From assembly GCA_046262935.1 (NCBI GenBank), contig JBHELT010000106.1:1-13113 (forward strand): 13,113 nt of DNA, read 5' to 3'. Position 1 is the stretch's first letter. Each line of letters begins with the position of its first letter. The notes under the pieces are model-generated. The model worked only from the letters and a program-made list of their open reading frames with translations, ran no database searches and had not been told where the DNA came from. This document shows, one piece after another, positions 6,492-13,097 of this stretch. Origin of the DNA: JBHELT01 sp046262935 (GTDB lineage: Bacteria; Actinomycetota; CADDZG01; JAHWKV01). The translations under genes and the position numbers were made by a program.

Positions 6492-6565
6492 TGCGCCCTG
6501 AGGGATTCGAACCCCCGACCTTCCGGTCCGTAGCCGGACGCTCTAATCCACTGAGCTAAGGGCGC
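6492..6565 (-). tRNA. tRNA-Arg (anticodon ACG)
   Basis: A full cloverleaf on the minus strand: acceptor GCGCCCT/AGGGCGC, D-arm GCTC..GAGC, anticodon stem TCCGG/CCGGA with loop CTACGGA (anticodon ACG, read as ICG after deamination, decoding CGU/CGC/CGA), and T-arm GGGGG-TTCGAAT-CCCTC. The discriminator base is A (6492). CCA is not encoded. It is 12 nt downstream of tRNA-Ser(GCU) and probably processed from the same precursor. Confidence 0.95.
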
Positions 6566-6577
6566 TGGTGTTCAGCG

Positions 6578-6666
6578 CGGAGGCAGCGCGATTCGAACGC
6601 GCGAGGGGCTTGCACCCCAACGGGATTAGCAATCCCGCGCCATAGACCGGACTAGGCGATGCCTCC
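6578..6666 (-). tRNA. tRNA-Ser (anticodon GCU)
   Basis: A class II tRNA with a long variable arm: acceptor GGAGGCA/TGCCTCC, anticodon stem CGGGA/TCCCG with loop TTGCTAA (anticodon GCU, decoding AGU/AGC), variable arm TTGGGGTGCAAGCCCCTC, T-loop TTCGAAT, discriminator G. CCA is not encoded. It begins 9 nt after the stop codon of the channel gene and shares its strand. Confidence 0.95.
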
Positions 6667-6675
6667 GCCGCGATT

Positions 6676-8583
6676 CTAAGCGACACTCGCTCGCTTCGTC
6701 TTTGACATCACCACCAGTTGATCGCCTGCGGCTAACGAGACTTCAGCTGATTTCGCCGGATTCACTACGACTGTGGCCTGACCCGGGCCGCCCTCGCGCT
6801 TTCGATAACCGATCAACAGTTCATCGGACGGCAGAAACCTTCGCACCAATTCCCCGTAGGCAACAGATGCCTCCCCAAGCAAATAGGGTTCCGCAGGTCG
6901 AAGTGATATCTCGGTGGGAGTTGATGCCTCGAAGATCTCGGCAAAGACCTTCTCGAGTTCCGGGTTTTCCGCGAGTTGCGCTAGCAGCAGGCTGGTCAAC
7001 CTTTCACTGACAACGAAGTCATCGGCGCTCGCTATTCGAGCCAGTTCGACGTCGCGGACATCGAGCATCTCGGTAACGATGCTGACCGAGCCCGCTGGAA
7101 CCGACCCAAGGATCTGTCGCAACTGCAACAAGGTGACCAGGGTCATCGCGTCGGAATCTGCCTCACTCAAGCCATATCGGTAGCACAGAACGACTATGTG
7201 TTTGAAGTCCTGTCCGGCAAGTACGTTTGCTATCGGAAGGGGCTGCGAGGTGTCGGCTTGCGAAAAAGTCACCTGAAGATTGGTGGTCTCCGGCACATCA
7301 ACGATGCCGCGCTCTACAAAGCGCTGGTCGTACATGACGTGGCAACGCGACCCTGAAAGCACCTGATGGTCCAGCTGTTCGATCACAGCCGGTGCCATGT
7401 GGTTCCATCCGATAACGAGCATCGCGTCGTCCTGCACCCGGGGCCTTGCGATCGCAACATCCATCTGCACTTGGCCGGCAAGATCAGCAAGAACCAAAGT
7501 GTCGTCGTCGGCCGTGATCCCGATCACCGAGTCCCCGGTTTCGATCGGGCAGGTCATCGAGGGACATAGCTCGATCTGACCATCGGCGTGGCGAAGCCCG
7601 ATGATGGTTGAAGTCTCATACGACATAACCGCGTCAGCGAAGCTCCTGCCCACGAGTTTTGGTTCGTTCGCGAAGTAGATCTCGTCTCCGGTGAAGTCGA
7701 GCAATTCTTGATAAACGGCGCTTAAGCCCGACTGACGAGCGACCTGGGCCGTGATCCTGGCGATGATCTCCGTCGAAACGACCGTCAAGATCCGGCCCCC
7801 GGTCGCGGCCCGCAGAGACCTTGCGTTCTTGTCGTCAACGAACTCCGCAACACCGAGCACATGCGAATCACCGGTCAGATTCATGAGAGCCAGGATCGTT
7901 TTGATCACCTGCGCGTCGGGAGAGGAATCTTCTGGCGACAAGATGATGACCACCTTTGCCTCTGCCGGTTGCACTATGGCGAGGTCGCCGAGGTTCGAAG
8001 GCTCGCCCGTTCGGCAAACGATCCTAGTGCGCCCAGGATCTGCGACCCTGGCCCTTATCTCGTCTTCCATCTCGATCTTGTCACGCAAGGCCATAACGAC
8101 GATGCACGGATCACGCTGGTTCGAATTCGCTTCGACAAGTTCCGCGATGAGCGTGAACAATTTGGCGGACCATCCAAGGATCAGCGTATGGCCCGATTCG
8201 ATGACCGGGGACTTTCCTTTGCGAAGTTGTTCCAACTTCTGATCGATCGCGTTGGTGAGTAACCCGATCAATGCACTGACGATGAAGATGCCGCCGATCG
8301 TGACCACAAGCCCAACGACCCTGAATCGCCAACTCGCCTCGGCGTCATTTCCTATCGTTCCTGCATCCAGGGCACGAGTTAGCGTGAGCCAAAGGCTCTG
8401 AATGAACCCGTGCCGTTCGCTGCCAGTCGGTACCCTGGCTAAAGCGATGACCGCAGCAGCCGCTACTATCAGCGCAATCGTGATGATGGCGAGCCAACGG
8501 ATAACCGACGCGGGCCCGGACGAAAGGCTCGAGTCCAGACGGTAGCGAAGCCTGTCCTTTAGCGGATGCGAACGGTTAGGCAT
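6676..8583 (-). CDS. CASTOR/POLLUX-family ion channel with two RCK/TrkA-N-like domains
   Basis: The product is 635 aa from the ATG at 8583; a longer frame to 8637 would run through tRNA-Ser and is rejected. TM1 spans about residues 27-49, a pore loop with 'RALDAGTIGND' about 70-80, and TM2 about 86-112 ('VVTIGGIFIVSALIGLL'), then 'LEQLRKGKSPVIESGHTLIL'. This is the signature of the CASTOR/POLLUX (DUF1012) family, which has ADAGNH-like filters instead of TVGYG. Two Rossmann-type regulatory domains follow, starting at 'HTLILGWSAKLFTLIAEL' (about 132) and 'AMLVIGWNHMAPAVIEQL' (about 387). Plant homologues conduct cations, chiefly Ca2+ with some K+. The bacterial substrate is unproven; K+ or other cation homeostasis is the usual guess. 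The ATG lies 12 nt after the 3' end of tRNA-Ser(UGA) and the stop 9 nt before tRNA-Ser(GCU), so it is probably co-transcribed with tRNAs. Only a weak TAGG element could serve for ribosome binding. Confidence 0.9.
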   Translation of the reverse strand: MPNRSHPLKDRLRYRLDSSLSSGPASVIRWLAIITIALIVAAAAVIALARVPTGSERHGFIQSLWLTLTRALDAGTIGNDAEASWRFRVVGLVVTIGGIFIVSALIGLLTNAIDQKLEQLRKGKSPVIESGHTLILGWSAKLFTLIAELVEANSNQRDPCIVVMALRDKIEMEDEIRARVADPGRTRIVCRTGEPSNLGDLAIVQPAEAKVVIILSPEDSSPDAQVIKTILALMNLTGDSHVLGVAEFVDDKNARSLRAATGGRILTVVSTEIIARITAQVARQSGLSAVYQELLDFTGDEIYFANEPKLVGRSFADAVMSYETSTIIGLRHADGQIELCPSMTCPIETGDSVIGITADDDTLVLADLAGQVQMDVAIARPRVQDDAMLVIGWNHMAPAVIEQLDHQVLSGSRCHVMYDQRFVERGIVDVPETTNLQVTFSQADTSQPLPIANVLAGQDFKHIVVLCYRYGLSEADSDAMTLVTLLQLRQILGSVPAGSVSIVTEMLDVRDVELARIASADDFVVSERLTSLLLAQLAENPELEKVFAEIFEASTPTEISLRPAEPYLLGEASVAYGELVRRFLPSDELLIGYRKREGGPGQATVVVNPAKSAEVSLAAGDQLVVMSKTKRASVA

Positions 8584-8595
8584 CGAACCTACAAG

Positions 8596-8680
8596 CGGAG
8601 AGTGAGGGATTTGAACCCCCGGTCCCTTGCAGGACAACGGTTTTCAAGACCGCCGCATTCGGCCGCTCTGCCAACTCTCC
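8596..8680 (-). tRNA. tRNA-Ser (anticodon UGA)
   Basis: A class II cloverleaf on the minus strand: acceptor GGAGAGT/ACTCTCC, anticodon stem-loop GCGGT-CTTGAAA-ACCGT (anticodon UGA, decoding UCA and other UCN codons), long variable arm TGTCCTGCAAGGGACC, T-arm GGGGG-TTCAAAT-CCCTC, discriminator G. CCA is not encoded. It lies 38 nt after the stop of serS, whose enzyme charges it, and 12 nt before the channel-gene ATG. Confidence 0.95.
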
Positions 8681-8718
8681 GCCCATGAGTCTATTGGCTG
8701 TAAACGCGTTGGAAACGA

Positions 8719-9975
8719 TCACGGGCCTATCGTGTCGAATCCCGCGACCTCAGCCAGAGCGGGTGGCAGCACGACCGAGCCATCGGAGCGCTGATGGTTC
8801 TCTAGCAGACTAACGATCGCCCGCTGAACCGCGACGGCAGTCCCATTCAACGTGTGAACCATCTCCTGTCCGGAGTCGGTGCGCGTCTTGATGTTCAATC
8901 TGCGCGCTTGGTAATCAGTGCAATTGGAACACGACGTTATCTCCAGCCAGCGCTTGGCACCGGGGAGCCACGCTTCGAGGTCGAACTTGCGATAGGCGGG
9001 GGCCCCCAGATCGCCGGCGCAGATCTCGACCACTCGATAGGGAATCTCGAGCGCTGAGAAGATCTCCTTTTCGATTGACAAGATCTCATCGTGCATCTCC
9101 TCTGATGCATCGTTCCGGCAGAACACGAACATCTCGACCTTCTCGAACTGGTGCAGTCTGATGATCCCTTTGGTGTCTTTGCCATAGGTACCCGCTTCGC
9201 GCCTGAAGCAACTCGAGAAAGCTGCATAACGCAGGGGCAAAAGTTCGGGGTCAAAAGTTTCATCTGCATGCATCGAGGCCAAGGGGACTTCGGAGGTTCC
9301 AGCAAGGAAGAGATCGTCGGTCGCGGTCTTATAGGTCTGCGTTTCGTCAGTTGGGAAGAAACCGGTGCCATACATCGCTTCCTCACGAACCAGTACAGGT
9401 GGGATCACCGGCGTGAATCCTCGTGCCGACACCTTCGCGATCGCGAAGTTGACAAGGGCCAGTTCCAGCAAGGCTCCTTTCCCCTTCAAGAAGCCAAAAC
9501 GTGAGCCCGAAACCTTTGCCGCCCTTTCGACATCGATGACACCCGTCGCCTCACCAAGCCAAACGTGATCTCGCGCTTCGAAGTTGAAGGTGGGCAAAGT
9601 GTCCGGCTCGGACAACACCGCGTTGGCATCTTCGCCGAAACCGGCGGGTGAATCTGGGTGCAGCAGGTTGGGCACAAGCGCTAGAGATGAATCCAATCCG
9701 GCCTTCACCGTTCTTAGTTGTTCTTCGATCGACTTGAGTGCATCGGACGATCGTTTGGCTTCGGTTATTGCCGCCGCGCGATCGTCTGCAGATGCCTTCG
9801 CGATCGCTTTGCTCGCACTGTTCTGTTCGGCGCGTGCGGTTTCAACTTGGACCAGCAACGCGCGGTGTTCGGCGTCGAGTTTCCCGAGAGCATCGACATC
9901 CAACTCGAGCCCACGGCGAGCCAATGAGTCCTTGATGACCTCAGGCGCTGTCCTTAGGAGTTTGACATCGATCAA
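8719..9975 (-). CDS. serS: Seryl-tRNA synthetase
   Basis: Cytosolic class II synthetase that forms seryl-adenylate and charges tRNA-Ser; 418 aa, normal length. An N-terminal antiparallel coiled-coil arm (about residues 30-105) grips the long variable arm of tRNA-Ser. The catalytic core follows: motif 1 around 'GFTPVIPPVLV' (186-196), serine-binding 'GTSEVPL' (226-232), motif 2 'SSCFRREAGTYG..GIIRLHQFEKVEMF' (254-283), 'LEITSCSNCTDYQARR' (344-359), and motif 3 'NGTAVAVQRA' (377-386) with its Arg. The start is TTG at 9975, giving the family-typical MIDVKLLR N-terminus. It overlaps the bactofilin stop (TTGA, 4 nt), so translation is coupled. It is followed directly by tRNA-Ser(UGA) on the same strand. 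Confidence 0.98.
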   Translation of the reverse strand: MIDVKLLRTAPEVIKDSLARRGLELDVDALGKLDAEHRALLVQVETARAEQNSASKAIAKASADDRAAAITEAKRSSDALKSIEEQLRTVKAGLDSSLALVPNLLHPDSPAGFGEDANAVLSEPDTLPTFNFEARDHVWLGEATGVIDVERAAKVSGSRFGFLKGKGALLELALVNFAIAKVSARGFTPVIPPVLVREEAMYGTGFFPTDETQTYKTATDDLFLAGTSEVPLASMHADETFDPELLPLRYAAFSSCFRREAGTYGKDTKGIIRLHQFEKVEMFVFCRNDASEEMHDEILSIEKEIFSALEIPYRVVEICAGDLGAPAYRKFDLEAWLPGAKRWLEITSCSNCTDYQARRLNIKTRTDSGQEMVHTLNGTAVAVQRAIVSLLENHQRSDGSVVLPPALAEVAGFDTIGP

Positions 9976-10448
9976 TCTTCGGCTTCCTCGGCGAGGGCAA
10001 CCGACGCGTTCTTATCTTTCGGAAGCTCTATCTGCTCGATCTGAGGGCCCCCCATGCTCGATTGTCCCGAGAAGACCGCCCCATGATTGACGATGAGAGC
10101 CTCGCAAGAGATGTTGCCATCTACCCTTGCTGTGCTTGCAAGTTCCAGGGTCCCCGACGCGGTTATGTTGCCCGAATATGTGCCTGCGATGGTCACATTC
10201 TTGGCCCTGATGTCCGCTGATATCTCGGCCTGCTGAGCCAATATCACGTCGCCTTCGGCGGTGATGTGGCCCTTCACCGCACCCTCGATCCGGAGCGACG
10301 CCGCCGATATGAGGTTCCCCTCAAGGCGGGCACCGGCGCTTATGACAGTCAACTCCGAGGCGTCCCTTTGAGTCTCCCGGCTGTTGTCCAGCTGTGGCTG
10401 TGCCTTTGGGACCTGATGGGTCTGCTCGATCTCACTTCGTCTGCGCAT
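9972..10448 (-). CDS. Bactofilin family cytoskeletal protein
   Basis: The product is 158 aa from the ATG at 10448. The start follows GGAGG by 5 nt; a GTG two codons upstream (10454) lies within that Shine-Dalgarno and is unlikely. A polar, disordered N-terminus (about 1-32) precedes a right-handed beta-helix of regularly spaced hydrophobic turns ('ISAGARLEGNLISAASLRIE', 'GHITAEGDVILAQQAEISAD', 'ITASGTLELASTARVDGNIS', about 33-125), then an acidic tail. Bactofilins polymerise without nucleotide into membrane-associated filaments that scaffold cell-wall or shape proteins. Coupled to serS by a 4-nt overlap and placed 2 nt after the DUF4446 gene. Partners in this organism are unknown; the DUF4446 membrane protein is a natural candidate. 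Confidence 0.93.
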   Translation of the reverse strand: MRRRSEIEQTHQVPKAQPQLDNSRETQRDASELTVISAGARLEGNLISAASLRIEGAVKGHITAEGDVILAQQAEISADIRAKNVTIAGTYSGNITASGTLELASTARVDGNISCEALIVNHGAVFSGQSSMGGPQIEQIELPKDKNASVALAEEAED

Positions 10449-10450
10449 GG

Positions 10451-10458
10451 TCACCTCC
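10451..10458 (-). promoter_or_regulatory. Bactofilin Shine-Dalgarno embedded in the DUF4446 stop
   Basis: The minus strand reads GGAGGTGACCATG. GGAGG comprises the last two DUF4446 codons, TGA is its stop, and ATG is 5 nt from GGAGG. This decides the bactofilin start at 10448. Confidence 0.8.
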
Positions 10459-10939
10459 GCACCTTCTGCCTCGTGCCCAACGCTTCCGCGATCGCGGAGC
10501 GTTCTTCCACCGATAAGTTGTGTTCTGAGGTTCCCGCCTCCAGGACTTTCGCGTAAGCGCGCGACTCGGAGCGTCCATTTATCGAGGTCACTACCACGCC
10601 GGTGCCGTGATCGTCGACGAGGGCCATGGAAAACGATAGTCGGCCGCCCATATCCTCGAACGCATCGAAACGCACCACTCCCATGTTGCGCTTGGATCGA
10701 CCGAGCAATGCGAACAGTTCTTGTTGGCGAGCGGAGAACTGTTGAAGCGCAGAATCGAGCGTTCCCACTTCCTTAACGTATGTCGCCAGTGCATCGATGA
10801 TGGTCTGACCGTCGTAGGTACCTTGAAGAAGTACCAACGACTTCCTCGCTTTGCTTATCCGCTTATGCGCTGTGAACGCCAAGACCGCGGCGACGAAACC
10901 GAGGGCGAGGGCTATCAAGGCAACGAGTGAGGTGTTCAT
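10451..10939 (-). CDS. DUF4446 family membrane-anchored protein
   Basis: The product is 162 aa. The ATG at 10939 has GGGAG 4 nt upstream. One N-terminal transmembrane helix (about residues 5-22) is followed by a long helical or coiled region (26-82) and the conserved DUF4446 core 'RNMGVVRFDAFEDMGG', 'LSFSMALVDDHGTGVVVTSI', 'GRSESRAYAK' (84-131). Function is unknown in the family. The last two codons and stop (CGG AGG TGA) form the bactofilin Shine-Dalgarno, so the two proteins are tightly co-expressed. First gene of the minus-strand operon; divergent from larB with a 38-nt gap. Confidence 0.9.
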   Translation of the reverse strand: MNTSLVALIALALGFVAAVLAFTAHKRISKARKSLVLLQGTYDGQTIIDALATYVKEVGTLDSALQQFSARQQELFALLGRSKRNMGVVRFDAFEDMGGRLSFSMALVDDHGTGVVVTSINGRSESRAYAKVLEAGTSEHNLSVEERSAIAEALGTRQKVRR

Positions 10940-10962
10940 GGGGCTCCCAGCTAGGTGGGCAA

Positions 10963-10970
10963 TAGAATAG
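10963..10970. promoter_or_regulatory. Overlapping divergent -10 elements for larB and DUF4446
   Basis: On the plus strand TAGAAT (10963-10968) ends 9 nt before the larB ATG, fitting a leaderless larB mRNA, since no Shine-Dalgarno is seen. On the minus strand TATTCT (10970-10965) lies about 25 nt before the DUF4446 ATG. The hexamers overlap by four bases, as in symmetric bidirectional bacterial promoters. The -35 regions on either side match poorly. Confidence 0.4.
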
Positions 10971-10977
10971 TGCGCCT

Positions 10978-11730
10978 ATGAATGAAAGTTCCATACGAAG
11001 GCTCCTTAGAAGCATGAAAGACGGCCAGATAACCGAACAAGAGGCCGTCGAGGCGCTTCGAGCGATGCCATTTTCGGATCTTGGCTTCGCCAAACTCGAT
11101 CACCACCGAGAGATCCGGTCGGGACTGCCCGAATCAGTCTTCGGCGTCGGCAAAACCCCCGAGCAGGTGGCCAAGATCGTCGAGAATCTGAAACAGCACT
11201 CATCGGGTCCGGTGTTAGTCACCAAAGCCAGCCAAGAGCAGTTCGACGCGGTGATAGTTCGACTACCAGAGGCCCGCTACTTCGAAGCCGCCCGCATGAT
11301 CGTGGTTGGCGCAGGTGACGAAGCACCTGTCGGTACGGTTGCGATCGCGGTGGCGGGAACATCCGATCTGCCGGTGGCCGAGGAATGCCACGTAACGTTG
11401 TCGGCGCTCGGAGTCAAGGTCGAACGGCTCGATGACGTTGGCGTCGCGGGGTTGCACAGACTGCTCAGCTCGATCGACGTGATCCAATCGGCAGACGTTG
11501 TGATCGCGATCGCTGGCATGGAAGGTGCGCTGGCGAGCATAGTTGGCGGGTTGGTGAGCGCTCCGGTGATAGCGGTGCCTACATCGGTTGGTTATGGATC
11601 GGGGGCAGACGGACTTGCCGCTCTGCTATCGATGCTCAATTCCTGCGCCCCCGGGATAGGCGTGGTGAACATCGATAACGGATACGGCGCCGCGATCTTG
11701 GCTTTCTGCATCCTGAACAAGCGCACTTGA
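10978..11730 (+). CDS. larB: LarB, pyridinium-3,5-biscarboxylic acid mononucleotide synthase (nickel-pincer cofactor)
   Basis: The product is 250 aa, normal for LarB. The family carboxylates nicotinic acid adenine dinucleotide at C5 of the pyridinium and hydrolyses the phosphoanhydride, giving the P2CMN precursor of the nickel-pincer nucleotide. The N-terminal region has the 'GFAKLDHHREIRSGLPESVF' block (36-55). The C-terminal PurE/AIR-carboxylase-like domain contains 'VAGTSDLPVAEE' (125-136), 'AGMEGALASIVGGL' (179-192), 'VPTSVGYG' (200-207) and 'NSCAPGIGVVNIDNGYGAA' (221-239). Cys223 matches the Cys known in the L. plantarum enzyme to bond the substrate pyridine, and Glu182 fits its conserved glutamate. 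The larC TTG overlaps the stop by 4 nt. Probably leaderless. The substrate enzyme served (LarA racemase or a relative) is not in the window. Confidence 0.96.
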   Translation: MNESSIRRLLRSMKDGQITEQEAVEALRAMPFSDLGFAKLDHHREIRSGLPESVFGVGKTPEQVAKIVENLKQHSSGPVLVTKASQEQFDAVIVRLPEARYFEAARMIVVGAGDEAPVGTVAIAVAGTSDLPVAEECHVTLSALGVKVERLDDVGVAGLHRLLSSIDVIQSADVVIAIAGMEGALASIVGGLVSAPVIAVPTSVGYGSGADGLAALLSMLNSCAPGIGVVNIDNGYGAAILAFCILNKRT

Positions 11731-12905
11731 TCTGCTACTTCGACTGCGTTGGAGGTGCGGCCGGCGACATGGTCATGGCCGCTCTCATCGATGCAGGCGC
11801 TGATGTCGACGAACTCAACAAGTCTCTTTCGGCACTGCCATTCGATGTTTCGATCTCGGTGAGCGAAGTGATGAAACGCGGCATCAGGGCCAAGGCACTA
11901 AAGATCGAAGCATCCGAGGCCACGATCACTACCCTCGCCGAAGCCCGCGCTGCAGTTATGAAGGCCGACCTCGGCGACGACACGAGTCGCCTTGCCACGT
12001 CGATATTCGAAAGGTTGGCGGCCGCGGAAGCCAAGGTCCACGGAGTCGGTGTCGAGGAAGTTCACTTCCATGAATTAAGTGCGATCGACACCGTCGTCGA
12101 TGTTGTCGGTACCGCTATCGCCCTGAGCCAACTCGGCATAACCAAAAGTTTCGTCGGAGCTATCCCACTCGGACACGGAATCATCGCATCGCAGCACGGC
12201 CCCCTTCCTTCGCCCGGGCCAGCAACCTTAGAACTGCTCGTTGGGTCGCGCATCGAGATGAAAGACATCGATGCCGAAACGGTAACCCCAACCGGCGCCG
12301 CTATCTTGTCAACGGTCGCCGAGTCATCACTTGTCATGCCGCAGATGGATGTCGCGGCGATCGGCTACGGCGCGGGAACTGCAGACTTCGAGTTGCCCAA
12401 CGTGATACGAGCCATCATCGGGGAAGCCACCGAGCCCCGAAGGGCAACGACACGTGACGTGATCGTCGAAGCCAACATCGACGATATGGTCCCCGAGATA
12501 TACGAGCACGTGATGCAACTGCTCTTCGCGGCGGGGGCCGTCGATGTTTGGATCACGCCGGTCATCGGAAAACGCGGAAGGCCAGCAAACATCATCTCGG
12601 CTATCGCACCAACCCCGCTGGCAGACGCGTTGCGCGAGGTATTGATCGCTCAGACTTCGACCATCGGCGTGCGCTCGACCGAAGTCGACCGGCTTCTGCT
12701 CGAACGCAGATGGGAAACGGTCGAAGTCGCAGGCAGGCCTGTCCGGGTGAAGATAGCGATACATCGGGGAAAGACCGTGAACGTGGCCCCAGAGTACGCA
12801 GATTGCGTCGAGGTTTCACGCCTGAGTGGCATCCCCCTGAAGGATGTCTACTCGCAAGCGATGAGTAACCTAAGAGGAAGCGATTCGAAAGCCAATGGGT
12901 CTTGA
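11727..12905 (+). CDS. larC: LarC, CTP-dependent nickel insertase (pyridinium-3,5-bisthiocarboxylic acid mononucleotide nickel chelatase)
   Basis: The product is 392 aa, full length. It inserts Ni2+ into the dithio-pincer nucleotide made by LarB and LarE, consuming CTP. Family landmarks: 'YFDCVGGAAGDM' (4-15), the His-rich 'VHFHELSAIDTVVD' (112-125), 'PLGHGIIASQHGPLPSPGPA' (147-166), 'ETVTPTGAAIL' (184-194), 'EANIDDMVPEIYEHVM' (about 249-264), then the C-terminal CTP/nickel domain with 'GAVDVWITPVIGKRGRP', 'TSTIGVR' and 'KTVNVAPEYADCVEVS'. The start is TTG at 11727, which overlaps the larB stop (TTGA); it is the only start that gives the conserved N-terminus. In L. plantarum LarC is made from two frames by frameshifting, whereas here it is one continuous ORF. 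LarE is absent nearby. Confidence 0.96.
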   Translation: MICYFDCVGGAAGDMVMAALIDAGADVDELNKSLSALPFDVSISVSEVMKRGIRAKALKIEASEATITTLAEARAAVMKADLGDDTSRLATSIFERLAAAEAKVHGVGVEEVHFHELSAIDTVVDVVGTAIALSQLGITKSFVGAIPLGHGIIASQHGPLPSPGPATLELLVGSRIEMKDIDAETVTPTGAAILSTVAESSLVMPQMDVAAIGYGAGTADFELPNVIRAIIGEATEPRRATTRDVIVEANIDDMVPEIYEHVMQLLFAAGAVDVWITPVIGKRGRPANIISAIAPTPLADALREVLIAQTSTIGVRSTEVDRLLLERRWETVEVAGRPVRVKIAIHRGKTVNVAPEYADCVEVSRLSGIPLKDVYSQAMSNLRGSDSKANGS

Positions 12906-12915
12906 ATCGGAAGTC

Positions 12916-12924
12916 TTATCCACA
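12916..12924 (+). promoter_or_regulatory. Consensus DnaA box (TTATCCACA)
   Basis: A perfect 9-mer match to the DnaA consensus lies 10 nt after larC. No second box or AT-rich unwinding region is visible nearby, so it is not evidence of an origin. It may be an isolated titration or regulatory site or chance. Confidence 0.35.
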
Positions 12925-13052
12925 ACTTGGACAGCGACGGCGCGCACTTTTACTGTGATCCTTCTGGCTTGAAAGGTCTGTTCCTCGTTCCTTAGGACGA
13001 CGGCCAGTAGTAGAGAGTCGCTTGTCTGATATATGGCACATATGGAGCGACC

Positions 13053-13097
13053 GTGACCGAAACCGAGCTCGTCGAAGGTTTACGAACGTTGTGGTGA
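13053..13097 (+). CDS. Possible 14-aa upstream ORF coupled to an edge-truncated gene
   Basis: GTG at 13053 has GGAG 5 nt upstream and reads MTETELVEGLRTLW, then TGA (13095-13097). That stop overlaps a GTG (13094) in a GTGA arrangement, in a frame open to the window end (reading MIVDIG). It may be a leader ORF coupled to the next gene, the start of a frameshifted gene, or chance. I do not recognise a family. Confidence 0.2.
   Translation: MTETELVEGLRTLW

Noticed and set aside
8584..8637. Longer start of the channel gene (18 extra residues)
   Set aside because: It would translate through the 3' half of tRNA-Ser(UGA); the ATG at 8583 gives the natural N-terminus.
10449..10454. GTG start for bactofilin at 10454
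   Set aside because: The GTG lies within the GGAGGTGA ribosome site; ATG 10448 is at ideal distance.
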